A stretch of DNA of 9,771 bases. Origin: an uncultured Thiomonas sp. (GTDB lineage Bacteria > Pseudomonadota > Gammaproteobacteria > Burkholderiales > Burkholderiaceae_C). The notes below the pieces were generated by a model. That model was not told the origin of the DNA. It searched no databases and was given only the letters and a program-made list of their open reading frames with translations. Positions 6,612 through 9,771 of the stretch are shown piece after piece (within the stretch, counting starts at the first letter, position 1; each line of letters starts with the position of its first letter). A program made the translations under genes and the position numbers. The stretch lies in assembly GCA_937927695.1 (NCBI GenBank), contig CALBRU010000434.1, forward strand, positions 1-9,771, written 5' to 3'.

Positions 6612-7511
6612 ATGCTGCACGACGCCCTGCTCCTCCTGCCGGACTTCATCCTGATCGTGCTGGGGCTGCTGCTTGTGCGCTTCACCGCGCTCAACCGCAG
6701 CGTGTGGGACGGGGTGGAACGGCTGGTGTATTTCGTGCTGTTTCCGGCGCTGCTGTTTTCCACCACCAGCCGCGGCCATGCCAGCCTGAGCGACACGCGG
6801 GACTTCGTCATCGCGGGAGCGGCCATGCTGCTCATCGGCATCGGCCTGTCGTATCTGGCCTTCTGGTCGCGCAAGGCCGACCGGCGTTGCGTGGCCAGCG
6901 GCGTGCAGACCGCCTTTCGCTTCAATTCCTACATTGCCCTGGCCGTCGCCGATCGGGTGGGCGGCCCGCCCGCGGTGTCTTTGGTCGCGGTGCTCATCGC
7001 CGTGGGGGTGCCGCTGTGCAATGTCGCGGCGGTGTGGGCCCTGGCGCGTCATGCGCAAAGTAATGTCTGGCGCGAACTGTTGCGCAACCCCCTGCTCATC
7101 GCCACCGTGGCCGGGCTGACGGTGCACAGCCTCGGTCTGTCGCTGCCCGAGCCTATCGTGCCCGCGCTGGATCGGCTCGGCCATGCCTCCATCGCCCTGG
7201 GGTTGATGACTGTGGGCGCAGGTCTGCAATGGCGCGGCCTGCACCGGGAATTGCCGGTAGGCCTGTGGTTTTTGAGCATCCGGCACCTGCTGCTGCCCCT
7301 GTCTGCGATGGCGCTGGCTTGGGCGTTTGAACTGCCGCCGCTGCAGGCCTTGGTGCTGGTGCTGTTCGCCGCCATGCCCACCGCGTCGAGCGCCTACGTG
7401 CTGGCAGCCCGCATGGGCGGTGACGGCCCCTACGTGGCCGGCCTGGTCAGCCTGTCCACCGTACTTGGCGCCTTCTCCATTCCGGTGTTCCTGGCCGTGA
7501 TGCAGCATTGA
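6612..7511 (+). CDS. AEC-family transporter (auxin efflux carrier / malonate-type permease)
   Basis: A 299-residue, highly hydrophobic protein with about ten predicted membrane segments, starting near residues 4-24, 35-52, 64-86, 98-113 and 117-140, with a second half of similar layout at about 151-296. This matches the AEC (auxin efflux carrier/MdcF) fold in length and topology. Supporting local motifs are VYFVLFPALLFST, AFRFNSYIALAVADR, RNPLLIATVAGLTV and PTASSAYVLAARMGGD. Bacterial members export or import organic anions, but the substrate here is unknown. The ATG at 6612 starts at the expected N-terminal membrane segment; the frame is open further upstream, but that part is arginine/serine-rich and overlaps the preceding gene in another frame. 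No good Shine-Dalgarno is visible, which suggests coupling to, or readthrough from, the CNNM-type gene 55 bases upstream. Confidence 0.92.
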   Translation: MLHDALLLLPDFILIVLGLLLVRFTALNRSVWDGVERLVYFVLFPALLFSTTSRGHASLSDTRDFVIAGAAMLLIGIGLSYLAFWSRKADRRCVASGVQTAFRFNSYIALAVADRVGGPPAVSLVAVLIAVGVPLCNVAAVWALARHAQSNVWRELLRNPLLIATVAGLTVHSLGLSLPEPIVPALDRLGHASIALGLMTVGAGLQWRGLHRELPVGLWFLSIRHLLLPLSAMALAWAFELPPLQALVLVLFAAMPTASSAYVLAARMGGDGPYVAGLVSLSTVLGAFSIPVFLAVMQH

Positions 7512-7608
7512 TTTATCGCGCCCCAGCGCGCCCCCATTTCGGCTTCGTGATGTATCGCATACTGAGTGTTTCAGTGTGGTTTACAGTGAGATGACATTTT
7601 TGCCATGT

Positions 7609-7621
7609 ATCCTTCAAGGAT
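7609..7621. promoter_or_regulatory. Shine-Dalgarno of sixA within a small palindrome
   Basis: ATCCTT (7609-7614) and AAGGAT (7616-7621) form a perfect 6-base inverted repeat around one central base. The right arm contains AAGGA, five bases before the ATG at 7626, and so supports that start over the ATGs at 7605 and 7650, which lack such a site. A snap-back hairpin or an operator is possible; chance is also possible. Confidence 0.45.
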
Positions 7622-7625
7622 TGAA

Positions 7626-8141
7626 ATGACACTCACTTCCCTGTCTAACATGCCGAATTTCCATGTTATTTTCTGGAGACACGCCGAGGCCGAAGACGCC
7701 GCGGGCTCTGCGCAGGGCGACGAGGTCGATCTGCGCCGCAACCTCACCAAGCAAGGCCGACGTGACGCGGCCCAGGTCGCCGGGTGGATCAAGTCGCAGC
7801 TGCCCAAACCCTGGGCGGTGATTTCCAGCCCCGCTCAGCGCGCGCGCCAGACTGCGCAGCATCTCAACGACTATCCGGTGATCGACCCGCGCCTGCGCCC
7901 GGAATCGTCAATGGAGGAACTGCTCTCGGTGGTTTCCGAATTTCCGCGCCAAGGCGGTGCGCTGGTGCTTGTGGGCCATCAACCCATCCTCGGCCGCGCC
8001 GGGCTTTACTGGATCACCGGCTGCGACCAACAGTTCTCCTTGCGCAAAAGCGGCCTGCTCTGGGCGGTGGAACGCAGCCGCGAAGTCGGCATCCAGCGCA
8101 GTCTGCGCGCCTGCGTCAGCGCGGATTTGCTGGGCGATTGA
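7626..8141 (+). CDS. sixA: SixA-like phosphohistidine phosphatase
   Basis: A 171-residue cytoplasmic protein of the histidine phosphatase (phosphoglycerate mutase-like) superfamily. It carries the core catalytic set: FWRHAEAE (R18, H19; H19 is the expected phospho-acceptor), LTKQGRRDA (40-48), SSPAQRARQTA (67-77, with R72) and LVGHQP (115-120, H118). The short length, RHAEAE and the SSPAQRARQTA arrangement fit SixA, which in E. coli removes phosphate from histidine-phosphotransfer proteins or from the nitrogen phosphotransferase NPr. Small members of the family vary in substrate, so the exact target is uncertain. The start at 7626 is chosen because AAGGA lies five bases upstream; the ATG at 7605 (seven more residues) remains possible. 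A 114-base, relatively AT-rich gap separates it from the AEC gene and probably holds its own promoter, though I see no clear -10. A Pho-like promoter follows it. Confidence 0.85.
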   Translation: MTLTSLSNMPNFHVIFWRHAEAEDAAGSAQGDEVDLRRNLTKQGRRDAAQVAGWIKSQLPKPWAVISSPAQRARQTAQHLNDYPVIDPRLRPESSMEELLSVVSEFPRQGGALVLVGHQPILGRAGLYWITGCDQQFSLRKSGLLWAVERSREVGIQRSLRACVSADLLGD

Positions 8142-8173
8142 GGCCCTGTTCACAACTCGTCAGCTTGCTTGCA

Positions 8174-8229
8174 CTGTCACACCAAATTCACGAGACCTTC
8201 ACTGAACTGTCACGGCGCGTTCTTATCTT
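8174..8229 (+). promoter_or_regulatory. Putative PhoB-dependent promoter: four-unit Pho box plus -10
   Basis: Four heptamers start exactly 11 bases apart: CTGTCAC (8174), AATTCAC (8185), CCTTCAC (8196) and CTGTCAC (8207). All end in TCAC and are separated by four-base spacers. The Pho-box consensus is direct CTGTCAY repeats at 11-base period; units 1 and 4 match fully, units 2 and 3 at 4/7 and 5/7. Ten bases after the last unit is TATCTT (8224-8229), a usable -10, with no -35 needed in PhoB-activated promoters. The E. coli pstS promoter has a similar four-unit layout. It points at the acyltransferase gene starting at 8336. Confidence 0.75.
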
Positions 8230-8243
8230 TCATTCAACAAAAC

Positions 8244-8301
8244 GCAGGGCCGCCCCAAGTTTTCTTGACCCCCACGGGGGGCGGGTTGGGCCTAGCCCTG
8301 C
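8244..8301 (+). other. GC-rich stem-loop in the 5' leader of the acyltransferase gene
   Basis: GCAGGGC (8244-8250) pairs with GCCCTGC (8295-8301), and directly stacked inside it CGCCCC (8251-8256) pairs with GGGGCG (8278-8283). CCCC and GGGG runs at 8270-8280 offer alternative pairing. It lies between the inferred transcription start (about 8236) and the ribosome-binding site. No T-run follows, so it is not a standard terminator. It could be a leader element or a copy of a dispersed intergenic repeat. Confidence 0.45.
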
Positions 8302-8323
8302 CCTGGGGGCTCCCATCCGATAT

Positions 8324-8329
8324 GGAGGA
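8324..8329 (+). promoter_or_regulatory. Shine-Dalgarno site for the acyltransferase gene
   Basis: GGAGGA lies seven or fewer bases before the ATG at 8336 and fixes that start. The frame is open further upstream without motifs and across the sixA gene, so earlier starts are unlikely. Confidence 0.8.
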
Positions 8330-8335
8330 AAGACA

Positions 8336-9133
8336 ATGTTCGACGACGAACACGCGCATTCGCTGGATAGGCGCACTGAGCACCAACCGGCGGGCCTGAG
8401 CGCCAGCCCCGCTCAAGCCTCGCAGAGTCTCAGCGTCGCCTGGGCGCGGCATGGCGATGAAGTGCGCGAAGCGCAGCGCCTGCGCTACAAGGTCTTCGTC
8501 GAAGAAATGGGCGCGCAGATCAAAACGCCCGAACCAGGCCTCGACATCGATCTGTTCGACGCCTACTGCGACCACCTGCTGGTACGCGACGGCGACGGAC
8601 GTATGATCGGCACCTACCGCGCCCTGCCCCCGCATCAGGCCAAACGCGTGGGCACGCTCTACACCGAGACCGAATTCGATCTCACCCGCCTGTATCACCT
8701 CAAGCCGCGCCTGCTCGAAATCGGTCGCTCCTGCGTGCACCGCGACTATCGCAGCGGCGCGGTCATCATGGCGCTGTGGGGCGGCATCGCCACCTATATG
8801 CAACGCCACGGGCTCGATGCCCTGATCGGCTGCGCCAGCATGTCCATGCGCTGCGGCGGACATACGGCTGCCAGCCTCTGGGCCCAACTGCAGAAAGGCC
8901 ATCTGGCCGCGATCGAAGACCGGGTGCACCCGCGTCTCGCCCTGCCGGTGCAGCACCTGCGGCAAGACCTCGCGGTGGAGCCGCCACCGCTGCTCAAGGG
9001 TTATTTGCGTGTCGGCGCCAAAGTGTGCGGCGCGCCCGCGTGGGACCCGGATTTCGGCGTGGCCGACTTTGCCTTACTGCTGCGGCTGAGCCAGGTCAAC
9101 CGCCGCTATGCGCGGCATTTCCTCGGCGAGTGA
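8336..9133 (+). CDS. OlsB-like GNAT acyltransferase ('putative hemolysin' family)
   Basis: A 265-residue protein of the OlsB/COG3176 acyltransferase family, which carries a GNAT fold. OlsB proteins move a 3-hydroxyacyl group from acyl carrier protein to ornithine, giving lyso-ornithine lipid at the cytoplasmic membrane. Visible family landmarks are LRYKVFVEEMGA (from residue 49), FDAYCDHLLV, IGTYRAL, LEIGRSCVHRDYRSGAVI (about 127-144, the acyl-donor-binding region), PPLLKGYLRVGAKVCG (217-232) and AWDPDFGVADF (about 234-244), ending in RYARHFLGE. The first 35 or so residues are polar and probably disordered. GGAGGA supports the ATG. The upstream Pho-box-like promoter fits a lipid gene induced by phosphate starvation. 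The second enzyme, OlsA, is not in the window, so full ornithine-lipid synthesis is inferred. Other N-acyl amino-acid synthases of the family are an alternative. Confidence 0.88.
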   Translation: MFDDEHAHSLDRRTEHQPAGLSASPAQASQSLSVAWARHGDEVREAQRLRYKVFVEEMGAQIKTPEPGLDIDLFDAYCDHLLVRDGDGRMIGTYRALPPHQAKRVGTLYTETEFDLTRLYHLKPRLLEIGRSCVHRDYRSGAVIMALWGGIATYMQRHGLDALIGCASMSMRCGGHTAASLWAQLQKGHLAAIEDRVHPRLALPVQHLRQDLAVEPPPLLKGYLRVGAKVCGAPAWDPDFGVADFALLLRLSQVNRRYARHFLGE

Positions 9134-9165
9134 GCCTCGCCTCGCGCAGGCGCAAGCCTTCGACC

Positions 9166-9771
9166 TCAGCTTGTCCTCACCATATCCTGCGGCCGCACCC
9201 AGCGCTCAAACTCTTCCGCGCTCACCCGCCCCGAGGCCAGCGCCGCTTCGCGCAGGGTGCTGCCGCTGTGATGGGCAGACTTGGCGATGGCTGCCGCCTG
9301 GTCGTAGCCAATATGCGGCGCCAGCGCAGTCACGAGCATCAGCGAACGCTGCATCAACTCGGTAATGCGCGCCCGGTCGGCCTCGATGCCGCGCGCCAGA
9401 TGGTGATCGAAGCTGGTCATTGCATCGGTAAGCAGCCGCAAGCTTTGCAGCAGGTTGTGTGCGATCAGCGGCTTGAACACATTGAGCTCGAAGTTGCCAG
9501 AGGCACCGCCGATATTGATCGCCACATCGTTGCCGAACACCTGCGCGCACACCATGGTGAGCGCCTCGCACTGCGTGGGGTTGACCTTGCCGGGCATGAT
9601 GGAGCTGCCCGGCTCGTTTTCGGGAATGCGAATCTCGCCCAGCCCGCTGCGTGGGCCGGAAGCCAGCCAGCGCACGTCATTGGCGATTTTCATCAGCGCC
9701 GTTGCCAGCGTCTTGAGCGCGCCATGCAAAAACACCAGCGCTTCGTGCCCGGCCAGCGCGGCAAACTTGTT
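9166..9771 (-). CDS. fumC: Class II fumarate hydratase, C-terminal part (5'-truncated by window edge)
   Basis: Hydrates fumarate to malate in the citric acid cycle; a cytoplasmic, iron-independent homotetramer of the fumarase/aspartase superfamily. The visible 201 residues run from NKFAALAGHEAL at the window edge to the stop. They include LMKIANDVRWLASGPRSGLGEI (residues about 26-47 of the visible part), the superfamily signature GSSIMPGKVNP (55-65, the mobile catalytic SS loop), then QCEALTMVCAQVFGND and INIGGASGNFELNVFKPLIAHNLLQS. The frame continues through the edge, so the GTG at 9735 is an internal valine and not a start. The fumarase-specific wording of these blocks separates it from aspartase and argininosuccinate lyase. 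It converges on the acyltransferase gene with only 32 bases between stops; a small AGGC-GCAA-GCCT hairpin (9148-9159) is there without a U-tract. Confidence 0.97.
   Translation of the reverse strand, partial: NKFAALAGHEALVFLHGALKTLATALMKIANDVRWLASGPRSGLGEIRIPENEPGSSIMPGKVNPTQCEALTMVCAQVFGNDVAINIGGASGNFELNVFKPLIAHNLLQSLRLLTDAMTSFDHHLARGIEADRARITELMQRSLMLVTALAPHIGYDQAAAIAKSAHHSGSTLREAALASGRVSAEEFERWVRPQDMVRTS

Noticed and set aside
4865..6925. Very long minus-strand open frame (686 codons) across the CNNM-type gene
   Set aside because: It is antisense to a gene with complete domain structure. The translation is rich in His, Gln, Gly and Arg without motifs, as expected from reading GC-rich coding DNA backwards.
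7518..7530. GCGC repeats after the AEC gene as a terminator
   Set aside because: The possible stem is four base pairs, with no T-run on the plus strand after it.
7580..7608. TTTACA as a -35 element for sixA
   Set aside because: No acceptable -10 hexamer is found 16-18 bases downstream.
8322..8324. ATG just before the GGAGGA as the acyltransferase start
   Set aside because: It is out of frame with the acyltransferase and has no ribosome-binding site of its own.
9148..9159. AGGC-GCAA-GCCT hairpin between the acyltransferase and fumC stops, as a terminator
   Set aside because: Only four base pairs and no U-tract on either strand.

Overview
The window is GC-rich chromosomal DNA with dense, short-gapped genes. 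It looks like a betaproteobacterium of the Burkholderiales, possibly Thiomonas-like. That is judged from overall protein similarity and gene content, not from a marker gene, so the genus is a guess. Both ends cut through genes. I see no rRNA, tRNA, CRISPR array, insertion sequence or phage gene.

Region 1 (1-3242, + strand) is the end of a nitrate-assimilation operon: the C-terminal half of a NasA-type assimilatory nitrate reductase, then a YbiB/TrpD2-family protein, then CobA (uroporphyrinogen-III C-methyltransferase). CobA makes the siroheme precursor needed by assimilatory nitrite reductase, so its place fits. ybiB and cobA overlap. A hairpin flanked by an A-run and a T-run (3284-3320) probably ends transcription from both sides. 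The next 340 bases hold no gene I can support.

Region 2 (3660-4892, - strand) is metC, cystathionine beta-lyase of methionine biosynthesis, transcribed toward the nas operon. A 326-base divergent gap (4893-5218) separates it from region 3. This gap contains inverted repeats, one of which would pair with the metC ribosome-binding region.

Region 3 (5219-7511, + strand) has two membrane-protein genes: a CNNM/CorC-type protein (DUF21, CBS pair, CorC_HlyC domain) and an AEC-family transporter.

Region 4 (7626-9133, + strand) has a SixA-like histidine phosphatase and then an OlsB-like GNAT/'hemolysin' acyltransferase. The gap between them carries four heptamers at an exact 11-base period, followed at the right distance by a -10-like element. 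This is the layout of a PhoB-activated promoter. It suggests that the acyltransferase is induced by phosphate starvation and helps make phosphorus-free ornithine lipids. This is the most interesting signal in the window.

Region 5 (9166-9771, - strand) is the C-terminal part of class II fumarase (fumC), convergent with the acyltransferase gene.

Most of the content is ordinary housekeeping and accessory metabolism. The noteworthy signals are regulatory: the Pho-box array, the structured leader after it, and the metC leader.
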